From Scylla paramamosain (taxonomy: Eukaryota; Arthropoda; Malacostraca; Decapoda; Portunidae): 64,000 nucleotides of DNA. Under the pieces are notes generated by a model that was given only the letters and a program-made list of their open reading frames with translations, ran no database searches and had not been told where the DNA came from. Shown in pieces: positions 12,150-28,428 of this stretch (positions are counted from its first letter, which is position 1; each line of letters opens with the position of its first letter). The position numbers and the translations under genes were made by a program. The stretch covers positions 11,045,300 through 11,109,299 of the forward strand of contig NC_087158.1 of NCBI RefSeq assembly GCF_035594125.1. The letters run 5' to 3'.

Positions 12150-12303
12150 TGTTATTACTGGTTGTTTTAGTTCCATTCTTTTGAAGACATATTTGAATAA
12201 TGTTTGAAGGTTACAGGGAAGGTGGCATTTTTCCCCCTCTGCTAACATTTTATGTCTATTCAAATGTGTCAGCAAAAGAATGGAACTAAACCAATAATAA
12301 TGG
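12150..12303. repeat. Short hairpin repeat (snapback, MITE-like)
   Basis: The left arm 12150-12198 contains TTTTAGTTCCATTCTTTTG. The right arm 12253-12303, reverse-complemented, contains TTTAGTTCCATTCTTTTG. The arms stay similar for about 45 bases around an approximately 55 base loop. It could fold into a long hairpin and may be a miniature foldback element. Confidence 0.7.
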
Positions 12304-12670
12304 TTGAAAAGAACTGTAGAATATTAACACGACTTTTTTCCTGATTGATTTTGATACTCGTCAATTAATCTTGTAATCACAAGCACAGGACTCCATAATC
12401 TAATTCCAGACTAACTGTAGTAGTTGTCAACTAAGAAACATTTCTAGTATAGTTTTGAAAACTATTGAAAACAATTATTTCATTGCATACATCTGCAGCA
12501 TATCTAGAACTCTGATCTTGTGCATCAAGCTGAGGAGGTGAGGCTTCCCAGAGTTATTCCCTGAGACTGGCAATATCCATTCACATGCCTCTCTGAGGAG
12601 AGGCTCTCACCTACCTGTACACTCAAACTACTAGAGATTAGAGAATGTACAGCCCTAACTACAAATAAAA

Positions 12671-12861
<191 letters not shown>

Positions 12862-13087
12862 TGGGTGTGATATGTTCTATAGCCCTAGCATAGCATAAGA
12901 ATTATACAAGTCATTGTGAAATTCAGTGTTAACGCCAACGTATGTACATAAATTTTATGCATCAGCTAACTCCCTTTTAAATTATGTTAATTTGATAGGT
13001 AGGTAGAATAAATAAATATCAAATTTAAGATGCATAAAGAACATGCTTCTAAGTCTTCTTAATTCATAATACATTCATATTTGGCAG

Positions 13088-13256
13088 ATTTGTTTGTGAG
13101 TTTGTGAGAGTACTTGAGGTGGGTCAGGCTCTGAAGTCACCTGAGGAGGCTGCACGGTGGGTCAGTGTCCTGCCCACCATCCTGGATCATCAGCTACCTG
13201 CAGGTGCTACTAAACCATGGTACACACTTGGCACTGCTGTTATGGCTGGCTCACTG
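13088..13256 (+). CDS. CEP76: CEP76-like exon a (centrosomal protein of 76 kDa)
   Basis: The exon follows an acceptor TTTGGCAG (to 13087) and ends before a GTGAGT donor at 13257. The first base is the third of a codon, then 56 codons end in phase 0. It encodes a segment with LKSPEEAARWVSVLP and KPWYTLGTAVMAGSL. The order of features matches the part of CEP76 in front of the transglutaminase-like domain: a conserved Arg-Leu-Leu-rich run, an AARxVxVL motif, then a W-C/Y-T-L segment. CEP76 is a centriolar protein that limits centriole reduplication and binds CP110. Joined to exon b the protein spacing equals that of vertebrate CEP76 without a gap. Identification is by remembered family features, not by search. 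Confidence 0.8.
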
Positions 13257-17071
<3,815 letters not shown>

Positions 17072-17613
17072 TAATGCATACATATGAAAACACAAATAGC
17101 AATGATTGTGTGGTGCCAAAGCTTAGGTGATGATAACACCCTGTGAAACACCAAAAATTTTCAGATAAATAATTTACGTTGTTAGCTCATTATATATACC
17201 AGAAGTAAAGTAAAAGTTTCATCCTTATGTTTATGATAATGAACTTTTCATACTAATAATATTACACCTGTCAGAATACTCAAGGGGAGAGCTGGTTTCA
17301 TTTTTGGTTAAAGCAGACTGAATGGAAGTGCTTCTACCTATCCTTTAACTTCTCTATTAGCAAGATGTATTGTCAGTAATTGGTGAGTGAAAGTATAGTC
17401 CAACTCAGTAATAAGTTATAAGATAATGTAACATTTGGATAGTTTCATATTCTTATTAGATACTGATCATACTTTCTTCATGCATATTAGTTACAGACAA
17501 TTATACTTTTTTCTGGTGTGATAATGCTGTATCTTTTTTTTTTTTTTGTTTCACGTACAGTTGTCATAGTCACTTGTTGTTTTTAATGATGCTTTATTTT
17601 AATAAATTTTCAG

Positions 17614-17770
17614 AATATAGAAGGCAAATGTAGTCTGCTGTGCAGTCTCCTCCTTGGCTTTGGCCTGGATGCCTGGATATGTATAGGCACCAAACAGTCA
17701 GGACAGCCTCACGTGTGGATCATGACCCGGGGACCCTATGCAGCTATAACTTTTTGGGAGGCCATAACAG
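17614..17770 (+). CDS. CEP76: CEP76-like exon b, transglutaminase-like domain
   Basis: The acceptor TTTTCAG ends at 17613 and the donor GTAGCC begins at 17771. It starts in phase 0 and ends after the first base of a codon. It encodes CSLLCSLLLGFGLDAWICIG, then PHVWIMTRG and ITFWEAITG, which match the core of the CEP76 transglutaminase-like domain (LLCSLLLGxGL-A-VC-GT, PHxWVMT, ITFWE-LTG). The usual Gly-Asp-Cys-Glu-Asp-His motif just upstream is replaced by LNIEGKC, so the Cys and His are not in their family positions. This is the strongest exon for the gene assignment. Confidence 0.88.
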
Positions 17771-17859
17771 GTAGCCAAATGTTAACTGCTTACTTTTAAA
17801 TTATCACTTTTATTGTAATCATTTTCATTCTCAAAAGGTGAGGACTGAGATAAAACTTT
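17771..17859 (+). other. Start of the 14.6 kb CEP76-like intron
   Basis: The donor reads ACAG|GTAGCC. The intron runs to 32390 and is filled by LINE copies and MITEs listed separately. Confidence 0.6.
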
Positions 17860-18290
17860 CTTATCTCCTAAACACTGTATGGAAGAGAGATTAAGAAAGA
17901 TAATATTAAATGGTGACTTTCATAGCAACATAAATTGGTAGGACATGGAAATCAAGAGTTCCGTGAACTACTGGGATAATATACTATTAGACTTAACACG
18001 AGAAATTTTCCTATGGCAACACATCATATTCTATACCAGAAAGAGAGGCTTAGATGAGCAATCCATATTAGATATACTGATCACAAGGCAAAAAAAGACA
18101 TCAAAAACAATCTATAGTTCCCCATTAGGAAAAATGTGATAACTTTTTTTGCTAGAATATATTTTATTGTAGTGCACAATGTTAAAAATGAAAAAGAAGG
18201 ACTATGAGAAAATTTTTTTATTACAATAAAGGAAATTATTATGAACTTTAGAAATTTTCAAAGTAGCAAATTGGGAACAAGAAATATGTA

Positions 18291-19328
18291 TAGTGGTGCC
18301 TCAGTATACGTCCTTAGTCCGTTCCGTTAGTGTCCGTTAGTAATAATACCGAACAGGACATATATCAAAAATTTTTTCCATAAGAAATAAAGGGAAAATG
18401 ATTAATCCGTTACCATAAAAGAAATCCTATTGTTATTGGCATATTGTACAGTACATTGATGAGGTTGTATAAAATCATTTAAACACTGCTTAATACTAAA
18501 ATACATACTGCATTTGATGATATATAAGACACACCCCCATTTCAGCAGGCCATATTCAGGAAAAAAAAAATTATGTATTAAAGCATGTAATGTTTAAAGC
18601 AAGCTAGCAGTACAGCTTAACAAAAATCAAGCAATCACAATAGTAAAAATATCATACATGAATGTGGTAATAAAACTGAGGTAATGGCCTAGTCACAGAG
18701 GCGAGGCGAAGAATGCAGCCCAGCTGCTGAGATGTTAAGAACACACTTGGCATGTCACTAAACAGGACTGCATTTTCATTTTCATTGTTTACTTACATCA
18801 TATTATGGTTGAAAAATGTGTATAGCACCCTTGCCTATAAGACAGTGGTGTAAATCTTTGGGTGTATGGGTGATGGAAATTTCAAAATTAAATCTATGGG
18901 AAACCTCACATTCACATATAAGATGCAGGATGATTTTTTAAGCCATTTTTATGAAAAAAGGTACATCTTATATGCTGTTAAATATGGTAAATACAAAAGC
19001 AATCAGATGAAATAAATGAAAAATTTAACCTCATTTTACCTTGCTGAGAAGAGTCAAGTGCCTACTATGAGGCAATGAGAAGGGAGATGTTATTTTTTGG
19101 AAGGAGAGTCCTGCCAACCTGGCAACATTGTTTGTGGGCAGTTGTGACTGTCTTAAGAGAGGTAAACAAGGGTAACGCATGGTGTTGTGACTCATTTTTA
19201 CCCGTGCAAGCTCTAGTACATGAGTCACATTCCAAACAAAGCAAATTTTTAAAATTTTTTCATGCCCAAACAGGATGTATACCTAGTTGGACTTATTCTA
19301 AAATGGACGTATACTAATGTACCACTGT
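18291..19328. mobile_element. MITE M4 (pogo/Tigger-type ends) inserted in B1
   Basis: The left end is AGTGGTGCCTCAGTATACGTCC at 18292-18313. The right end 19305-19327, reverse-complemented, is CAGTGGTACATTAGTATACGTCC. TA flanks both ends. The adjacent TTAGTCCGTTCCGTTAG resembles the sub-terminal region of pogo-type MITEs. No transposase is present. It interrupts the LINE copy B1 between endonuclease and linker. Confidence 0.75.
18505..18989. mobile_element. MITE M5, related to M2, nested in M4
   Basis: The left end CATACTGCATTTGATGATAT and the right end (reverse complement TACCATATTTAACAGCATAT) are imperfect inverted repeats, and both resemble the M2 ends at 1619 and 3841. It lies wholly within M4. 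Confidence 0.6.
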
Positions 19329-20388
19329 AAATATATTCCCTGCTATAAAAAAAAAAAAGCCTAAGAGGATAAACTACTGGTTTAATAATAAATGTGCTGA
19401 AACCAAGGTAATCCGAGACTTATTAGGAAACAGACAGAAGACAGCAGTGACTAGGCTTATAAAAGATACAAGCAGACAAGAAATGAATATTCTAGGATAA
19501 GAAAAGAAGCTAAAAAAAAGTTACAAAAAGACATTATTAAAAGAGCATTAAATGCTCAAAACTCTTCTACAGCTATATAAAAAAGTAAAAGCAAAGTCAA
19601 GGATAAGATATGAAGTAAAGCTGATGGATAAAAAATGAAGAAAATATGTGAAGTTTTAAACAGAATTTTTCAATCTGTATTTGCAAGTGAATTGTTATTT
19701 CAAATAGGTAACATGACACAAACTACACCATATAAACTGTAAAACATTCACCTAGATAAAAGGGAAGTTATAAAGGAGTTAGAAAACCTAGTTTAAAGGA
19801 GTACTGACTGACCAGATGAAATACTGATTGGGTGTTAAAAGAATAGAAAAAGAATATTCAAAGAGAGCCTGAATCAAGACAAAGTACCAACAGTATGGAA
19901 AAAAGCAAATTCTTTCCCTTTGTATAAGAAGGGAAATAAGCAGTGCCCATCTGTCTCACTCAATATCACTGTAAACAAAATAGAAAAACTGGTAAAAAGA
20001 AAAGTGGGTAAACCATTTGGAAAAACATTGAAATGGTGACAGATAATTCAGATTTAGAAAAGGAAGATTATGTGTAACAAATCTAAGCTATTACATTGTA
20101 GTAAAAGCTGTAGAAGAGAGAGATTGATGGGTAGACAGTATTTATTCTGATCTCAAGAAAGCATTGAACATAGTACTGCACAATCAGAACACATTGGAGG
20201 TATTAAGGAAAAATTAGTGAAATGTATGAGAGATTTCCTGGACAGAAGAGAAATAATACTAGGAGAAAAATAATCAGTTTAGAGAAAACTAACGAGCAGA
20301 GTCCCACAAGTATCAGTGTTAGTGCCAATCATATTATTATGTCAATAATATAGATGCCAGTATTGGAACAGAGACTTACATGGACATG

Positions 20389-21718
20389 TTTGCTGATCAC
20401 AATCTCATATCTAAATTTTGTCCTATCACTCCAATTCCTCCTCAGGATCCTCTTAAAAGGAGGTGCCTCTGGCTTTTTGCCACTGCTAGTTGGAGGGACC
20501 TGAGGAGGTATTATGCTGATTTTCCTTGGAATGACTACTGCTTCCATGTCAGAGACCCACCATTGTGTGCTGAGCACATAACTGAGGTGATAGTGTCTGG
20601 CATGGAGGTGTACATTCCTAACTCTTTTTCTCAACCTAAACCTTCCAAACCTTGGTTTAACACAGTCTGTTCTCATGCTATATATGATAGAGGGGTGGCC
20701 CACAAAAGATACTTAAGCCTTCCATCACCAGAATCTCTTGCACTTTATATTTCTGCCCAGAACCATGCCAAGTCTGTTCTCCAACTAGCCAAAAACTCCT
20801 TCATTAATAGAAAGTGTCAAATCTTTCAAGATTTAACTCCTCTCATGAATTCTGGCATCTAGCTAAAAACATCTCCAATAACTTTGCTTCATCTTTCCCT
20901 CCTTTATTTCAAACAGATGGCACCACTGCTATCACATCTATCTCTAAAATTGAACTCTTCGCTCAAACCTTTGCTAAAAACTCTACCTTGGAATATTCAG
21001 TGCTTGTTTCTCCCTCTCTTCCACCCTCTGACTACTTCATGCTACCTATTAAAATTCTTCACAATGATGTCTTCCATGCTTTCGCTGGTCTTAACCCTCG
21101 GAAGGCTTATAGACCTGATGGGGTCCCTCCTTTTGTTCTCCAGAAATGTGCCTCTGTGCTTGGACCTTGCATAGTCAAACTCTTTCAACTCTGACTGTCA
21201 ACATCTGCCTTTCCTTCTTGCTGGAGATTTGCTTACATTCAGCCTGTTCCTAAAAAGAGTGACTGTTCTAATCCCTCAAACTACCATCCTGTTACTTTAA
21301 TTTCCTGCCTATCTAAAGTTCTTTGAATCTATCCTCAACATGAAGATTCTTAAACATCTATCACTTCACAATCCTCTATCTGATCACCAGTATGGATTCC
21401 ATCAGTGCTGCTCCCACAGCCTCACTGCACAGGACTTTCTTCTTTCTCTTACCCCTATTCTGTCCACTTCTCTAATGCAGAAGTTAACCAGTGTTCTCAA
21501 TCATTCATGCCTTTCTCTGGTAAACTCTGCAACTGCCTGCCTGCTTCTGTATTTCCACCTTTCTCTGACTTGAATTCCTTCAGGAGGGAGGTTTCAAGAT
21601 GCTTATTATTCAGTTTTTGACTACTGTTTTGGACCCTGTTCTGGGACTGGCTTTTTTTTTTTCTTTATGGATTTTTGTTGCCCTTGGTCAGTTTCCTTCT
21701 TACACTAAAAAAAAAAAA
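20389..21718 (+). mobile_element. Family A copy 3, with an internal deletion
   Basis: It begins inside ORF2 after the endonuclease (SCPITPIPPQDP-like segment near 20410-20450) and reads through the linker ([27 protein letters not shown]) and the fingers (LNPRKAYRPDGVPPFVLQ; SDHQYGFHQ near 21375-21400). It then jumps at about 21410-21425 to the C-terminal region (TAQDFLLSLTPILSTSLMQ). The RT palm with YADD is missing. The family 3' UTR and an A-run (to 21718) follow. Confidence 0.8.
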
Positions 21719-24700
21719 AGTGGAACATGTCTTGCAAAGAACAAGAAAACTAGCAAAAGTAGAAGGAATGAAGAAAATATGGATAAAAAGAGACATGAAT
21801 GAAGAAGAGATAAGTAAATTGAAAGAATTGAGAGTAGAGGCCCAGTCAAAAAAACAGAGAAAGAACACAAGAACAAGCGAGGAGATTAATTTGGAAAGTT
21901 GTGGACATGAAAGTGAGGAAATTGTGGCACAAAGATGCCATGCAAGATCAACAAGCAGAAGTTTAAAGATCATGTACGATCGTATACTAATATAGATGGT
22001 TTGGTGTCGAGCCTATTGGAACTTAAAGACTACTTAAAGTACAATAAAGCAGATGTGATATGTTTAACAGAAGCCAAACTAAAAGGAAATAAAGTTTGGA
22101 TTTTGGAAAACAATGATATAGCACATGGAGGAGAGAGAGAGAAAAGGAAAGAGAGGAGGAGTGAGGATATTGATAAAACAGCATATTCTTGTTGAGGAAG
22201 TGGAATATAGTGATGGAATGGCAGAAACACTGAGTGTTTTGATTAAGATCAAAGGAAGTGAAAAAAGGGAAATCATTGTGTCATACATACCATCAAAAAT
22301 TAATGCATGGGAGACCAATAAATTGCAACTAGAAACAAGAAATAGTATAGAGGAAATGATAAAGAAAAGTAACAGTGCTCTTAGTAGGAAACTTCAACAC
22401 TAAAGGAATTAACCAGGAGTAGATGGAAGTGAAAAAAAATGTCAGGTCATGGAGCGAATAACTATGCAAACCATGTTGGTGAATACAATTAGACACTGGG
22501 TGAATGACCCTACAGATGCATAGGAAAAGAAGAACCATCACAGTTGGACTTAGTGTTCACAAAAACCCCAGAAAGTAGATCAAGTATACATTGTCTGAGT
22601 CCACTGGGAAGAAGTAGTCATGTGATAATAGAAATAGTACCACAGGAGGAAAAATTGTTGCACAGGAAAGAACAATACAGAAATGGGAGACAGAACTATG
22701 CTAAAGCAAACTTTGCAGAATTTCATAAATTTTATGAAAAAAATTAACTGGAAAGAGCTATTTGAAGGTAAAGTAGTGCAAGAAAAAAATTATATATTTT
22801 TGAGCAAGTACAAACAGTTTGTACCAAGTTAAAAAGTAAATATTAGGAAGCATGAATGGTATAATGCCAGATATGTAGAAGTAAAAAAGGAAAAGGACAA
22901 GGCATGGAAGAAAATGATGAGACAACTGAACAGAAATACTGGAGAAGAATACAGAAAGGCAAGGAGTGAATATAGTAAAATAAGAAAAAAAAGAGAAGAA
23001 ACTTTGAAAGTGGCAGTAAGAAAATGCAAGGAAGAACCCAAACAGATACATAAACTGGAAAATGAAACATAAGGATGGCATAAACAAATTAAAAAAGGAA
23101 GGAAGAATTTTTGAAACTACTGAGGAGATGAGTTAACTAAAGAATGAGAGTTTTCAGTCTTTGTTTTCAAAGAAAACAATTTGTGGCACCAAAAGGGGTG
23201 TAACAGAATGAGGGAATACAGGAGATATGAGTAAAGAGACAAGAAATCAAGAAACTGCTGAAAGAGCTGGATCTTAGAAAAGCTATGGGACCAGATCAAG
23301 TAAATGGATGGATATCAAAAGAATGCAGAGAACAAATGGAAGAACCCATATGGGATATAATTAACAGTTCATTGAGAGAAAGAAAAGTACCAAGGAATTG
23401 GAAAAGAGCTAACATAGTGCCAATATACAAAGGGGAAATAAAATGCAACCATTAAATTATAGACTGGTGTCACAAACAAGTATTGTAAGTTAGCTTTGTG
23501 AAATAGTAATTAAAGACAGATGGGTGGAATATCTAGAAGATGAAAAGATTATTACAGAAGAGGAATTTGGATTCAGGAAAGGGAAATCCTGTGTCACAAA
23601 CCTACTGAACTTCTATACTCGTACAAGAGTAATAGATGGAGTGCAAAAGAACAGATGGCCTGGATCTCAAAAAAAACATTCAATAAAGTTCCCTACAAAA
23701 GTCTTATGTGGAAGCTAGAAGATGGAGAACTAAAGGGAGCAACATTGAGATGAGTGGAGAATTATTTACAAGGGAGGGAAATGAGAACAGTAATCAGAGA
23801 CACTAAATCAAGTTGGCGCAGAGTGACAAGTGGGGTACCACAAAGATATGTGCTGGCACCTATTATTTCAAATATATGTAAATGATATGACAGAGGATCT
23901 AAATAGTTATATAAACCTGTTTGCTGATGATGCAAAAGTAATGAAAATAATAAAGGATAAAAATGACTGCAAGGAGTTACAAAAGGACATTGACAAGATA
24001 CATTGCGTGGAGCCAAAGATGGAAACAAGAATTTAATGCCAGAAAATGACACATGTTGGAAATAGGTAAAAGTAAAAAGAAACTCATGGAAGTACAGAAT
24101 GGGAGGAGAAATAATGATGAAAAGTAATGAAGAAAAAGATTTGGGAGCGATGATTCAGGACACACTGTCACCTGAAAGGCGCATAAAAGGGATATTCGGC
24201 TCTATGTACAGCTTGCTAACAAACATTAGGGTAGTGTTTAACTATTTAGGTAAAGAAATGATGAAGAAAATTATAACAAGCATGATACAACCTAAATTGG
24301 AATATGCAGCAATAGTCTGGGCTCCTCATAGAAAAAGAGATATACAGAAACTGGAAAGAATACAGAGGATAGCAATGGGAATGGTACTAGAAGTGAAAGA
24401 CTTAAGCTAAGAAGAAAGACTTGAAGAGATGGGATTACCAACACTACAAGAGAGAAGAGAAAGAAGAGACCCGATAACAATGTACAGATTAGTAAACAAT
24501 ATAGAAAGAATAGACAGAAATGACTTGGTACCACAGATAGAGGAGGGAGAGAGACAGATGATGTAGCATGGGAAGAGAATAAAGAAGAGTGGATGTTCAA
24601 ACAACATCAAGAAATACAGCTTACTGTATAGAACTATTGAAATCTGGAATGATTTGAAGGCAGAGGTGGTTGCAGCAAACAGAGTATACATAGTTAAAGA

Positions 24701-24772
24701 GAAATTGGATAAAGGACAAAATGAGCTTTGGCTCATGCCCTGTACAATGCACCTAGGTAAATAAACACATAC
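21719..24772 (+). mobile_element. Family B copy B2 (CR1-like LINE)
   Basis: It starts in the ORF1 C-terminal end (KKIWIKRDMNEEEISKLKE near 21770-21830), then endonuclease (NIDGLVSSLLELKDYLKYNK near 21985-22045, LCLTEAKL, LDLVFTKTPES near 22545, SPLGRSSHV near 22595), linker, fingers (RANIVPIYK near 23405), palm (VPQRYVLAP near 23835, NLFADDAKV near 23910-23940) and C-terminal part (QPKLEYAAIVWAPHRK near 24290-24345). It ends in the tail CCTAGGTAAATAAACACATA at 24750-24770. Frames are broken in many places. Confidence 0.8.
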
Positions 24773-25028
24773 ACCTCCACTTTTTTCACAGATCTATGTA
24801 TTTATTACAACTAATATAAGGAAATGAAATTCAGGGGATCTAGTCATAGCTCATATTTTCCTTTATTTATGGATACATCTCAGAATTATCAACTAATTAA
24901 TGTTCCTTTATGTGAACCATTTTCTTCTGTATATTTTGATATATAGTATGTGTTGATTATATTGAGTCAAAACTTATATTCAGTAGTGACGCTTATAATT
25001 TTCATGTGCACGGACAGGCCAGATGTGT
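24773..25028. other. AT-rich spacer between family B copies
   Basis: No coding signal or repeat match was recognised. It may be original intron sequence exposed between B2 and B3. Confidence 0.35.
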
Positions 25029-25354
25029 GGGGGACTTGATAATCTACAAAATAATAAACTGTATGGAAAAGATACACACTTTTGGAGATGCATATGGATG
25101 AGAGGGCAAGATGTACAAGAGGACATACAAAAAAAAGACTAAGAGTATGACTAAGACTAAGACAAAGAGTAAATGTCTCAATGACATCGATAAATACAGT
25201 TTCCTGTATCGAAACATTGATCTCTGGAATAATTTAAGTGAGGAGGTGATGCAACTGTTAGTGTGACCAAATTTAAAAAGAAATTGGATAATTATATATA
25301 TGGAGACAGGACAAATGAGCTTTGACTCAGACCCTGTACAATACAACTAGATAA

Positions 25355-25355
<1 letters not shown>
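25029..25355 (+). mobile_element. Family B copy B3, 3' fragment
   Basis: It matches the last 300 bases of the other B copies: a segment like the KKYxF-x-R-x-xxIWNxL region (25195-25240), then YGDRTNEL and the tail ACAACTAGATAAATACACAC. It is strongly 5'-truncated. Its AC tail leads directly into the next copy. Confidence 0.8.
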
Positions 25356-25453
<98 letters not shown>

Positions 25454-25492
25454 ACCACCACCACCACCACCACCACCACCACCACCACCACT
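25356..25492. repeat. (AC)n followed by (ACC)n at the B3/B4 junction
   Basis: About 48 AC units (25356-25452), then about 13 ACC units. The AC part is the expanded tail of B3. The ACC part probably grew from the 5' start of B4, because the other full-length 5' end (B5a, near 40461) also begins CCACCACT. Confidence 0.93.
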
Positions 25493-27395
25493 CAGAGCCT
25501 AGAATCTGTTCCCAGGTAGGAGCTGTGTTTAAGTAAAGTTGTCCTGTCTCCAAAAATAAAAAATAAGGGAAAATTTAAGTAATAATAGACATAATAAAAT
25601 AAGTAAAAGCTCCAGCAAGGCAGATGCCATAGGTGAGAGTGGAATGTTGCCAATGGGGTCACCATTCCCAGGATATGAGAAAGACAGTGAACTACATAGA
25701 AAAATGCAAGGAAGGAAAGTGGTTTTAATGGAGAGGGTGATCAGTGACCTCATTGAAAGAGTGAAAAGAATAGAAAAAATAAAACATGACCTGGAAGAGG
25801 AAAACAGAATTGAAATCACTATGCACCAATCTAAAAACAAAATTGAAGGAAAACAATTATATTGTTAAAAAAACAGGAAAACTAAGTGATAGGGATGAAA
25901 AGTGAACATCAAATCTGGAGAAAGGAAAAAGAGGAAGAAAATTTAACTTTACAGAAATCATAGAAGTGCAAAAGAAGGAAAAGACAGATTTAAGTAAGGA
26001 AACTGTGAAAGTGATCAAACAAGGAATCGATGGTAAGAGACACATTGGACAAAAAGAAATGTATTGTTATATATGGATTAAAAGGAGACAGAGCCAGTAA
26101 GATACAAGAGGGAAAAAGAATAAAAAAAAGGTAGCAGAGGATGTTGTAAGAAATATACAGAGAGAAGGTGAGGACTGGATAAGTGAAATTGAGGAAATAC
26201 ATAGACTGGGGAAGTATATAGAAGGAGGAGAGCGACCACTGAAAGTAAAATTTAGAGCACAAACAACAACCATGGAAGTGACATCATATGCATGGAAACT
26301 GGACAAGATAGAGCAATTCAGTTTGGATAAAGAGGGACATGAATGAGGGGGAGAGACTCAAGGTAAATGATCTAATAAAGAAGCAAAGGCAAAAAATGAG
26401 AACAGAGTGGAGGAAGAGAAAAAAGTTCTATTGGAAGGTAAAAGACGAGAGGCTCAGGAAGTGGTATCTGACAAAAAGGAATAGAATATGTAAATAACGT
26501 ATGGAAAATATAAAGTAGACAGTGGCATATACAAATATAAATAGTTTAATATCAACATTGTGAGAATTGAATAATTATATTAAGATAAAGTAGCCTGACA
26601 TCATGGGTATTACTGAAGTTAAACAAAATGAGACACCTTAAAATATAAGAATTGGTAATAGTAATTACAATGTGTGGATAAAACATAGAAATAATAAGAA
26701 AGGGGGGAGGAGTCATGTTACTTACAAAGAAGAGTATAACAGTGGAAGATGTTGAAATGGGAGAAGAGAATTAAAACAAAAAGGAAGGGAGAAGGAAGAA
26801 GAGATTTTGCAGTGACTTATGTACCCCCCCAAAGATGAATGCATGGACACAAAAGGATTACAAATTATTGTTAAGAGATACTAGTAACTGTTTGGAGAGA
26901 ATACTGGCGGAGAGTAATAATATAACACTTATGGGTGACTTTAATTGCAAGGAGGTATGCTGGGAAGAGTGGACCATGGACAGAGGAGAAGAGTCATAGG
27001 GATATATGCTTCTAAATTTAATAATGACAAATATTATGGATTGGAGAAAACACAAGATTTGGGATTAATGAAGAGGCATCAAGGCTAGACTTGTTATTTA
27101 CAAAGGAAATGGACATCATTGAAGGAATAAATTATTAGTGCCCACTAGGTAAAAGTGACCATCTGTTAATTGAATTCAGTATAGGCAGTGGTCCAATAGA
27201 AAATAGGAATGAAATTTACAAGAATGGGAGATATAATAACAGGAAAGCAGATTTTATCAGGTTGATGGAATATTTTGCAGAGGATAAATGGAAACAACTG
27301 TTCACTGCAAGTAATATGCAGGAAAAGTGGGATATATTCATAAAAATTTATAATGAAGGGATCAAGAGATATGTACCAAAGATCAAAATAAAGAA

Positions 27396-28428
27396 GTGGA
27401 AAAGAAAAAAGACTGGTTTAATACGAGATGTATAACAGCAAGAAAAGAAAAAGAAGCAGCATGGAATAGAAGAAAAAAAGGAGGAAGTGAAAAATGGGAA
27501 GGATTCAAGAAGGCAAGAAACAAATATATCAGAATCCTGAGAGAAGAAGAAAGGAATTATGAGAAAGATATAGTTAACAAATTCAAAGATGAGCTGAAGT
27601 TATTCTTCAGATATGTGAATGGGAAGATGAAAAACAAGCAAACATTAGATAAATTAATGAAAGATGACGTTACATATGAAGATACACAGTTACAAGCGGA
27701 ATTAATGAACAAGTGCTTCCAGTCAGTATTCACCAAAGAAAGCAAGTTTGAAGGAGAAAGAGCATGGCACAGAGACAATGTGATGAGAGAGATACAGGTG
27801 GACATAAGTGAAATTAAGAAGTTTATGAAAGAATTGGATGTAAGTAAAGCTCAAGGACTGGATGGAGTGTCCAACTGGATACTTCAGGAATGTTGTGAAC
27901 AACTGGCAGGAAGTATAAACATTACCATAGTATGTTCTTTTAAGGAAGGAAAAATCCCTCTAGACTGGAAGAGAGCCAATATTGTGCCCATTTTTAAAGG
28001 AGGTAATAAAGAAGATCCATTGAATTACAGACCAGTGTTCTTAACAAGTGAGGTGGCAAAAATAGTGGAAAGAATAGTTAAAAACACATGGATGGAATAT
28101 TTAGAGGAAACATACATTGACTGACAGACAATTTGGTTTCAGAAGTGGAAGATCTTGTGTCACAAATTTAGTGAGTTTTTATAGTAGACCAATTGATATA
28201 ATTCAAGAGAGAGAGGGTTGGGCAGACTGTGTTTATTTAGACCTGAAAAAAGTATTTGATAAGGTACCACACCAGAGACTGCTATGGAAAATTAAAAATA
28301 TAGCGGGTTTGCAAGGAAACACACTGAATTTTTTTACAAACTTCTTGAGGGACAGAGAAATGAGAACAGTAATAAAGGGAGAAAAATCTGAATGGTGTAG
28401 AATTACAAGTGGAGTACCACAGTCTTAG
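27396..28428 (+). pseudogene. B4 ORF2, linker to reverse transcriptase palm
   Basis: The first frame is open over 242 codons (27396-28124): KDWFNTRCITARKEKEAAWN linker, VNGKMKNKQTLDKL, and fingers with KRANIVPIFKGGNKEDPLNY. A frame change near 28110 leads to 28117-28428: QFGFRSGRSCVTNLVSFYS, then YLDLKKVFDKVPHQ (motif A Asp), and SGVPQ. The frame is lost at 28424, where seven bases are missing relative to B5a, exactly in the conserved PQG box. The palm continues in another frame with FADDAKLLK near 28490-28520. Confidence 0.85.

Larger units (their letters stand above)
17860..20388 (+). mobile_element. Family B-like copy B1 (CR1-like LINE), split by MITE M4
   Basis: Before the MITE, 17880-18140 carries an endonuclease end with GDFHSNINW, LDILITRQ and SPLGK motifs. 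After the MITE, 19345-20388 carries the linker (NYWFNNKCAETKVIRDLL), RT fingers (VPTVWKKAN...LYKKGNKQ near 19890-19940) and palm fragments up to the catalytic FAD near 20380. Stops and frameshifts are frequent. The copy ends at the junction with family A copy 3 in a GCTGATCAC overlap. Confidence 0.7.

Noticed and set aside
25356..25492. A CRISPR-like array in the AC/ACC repeats
   Set aside because: Simple dinucleotide and trinucleotide repeats without spacers, in a eukaryotic context.
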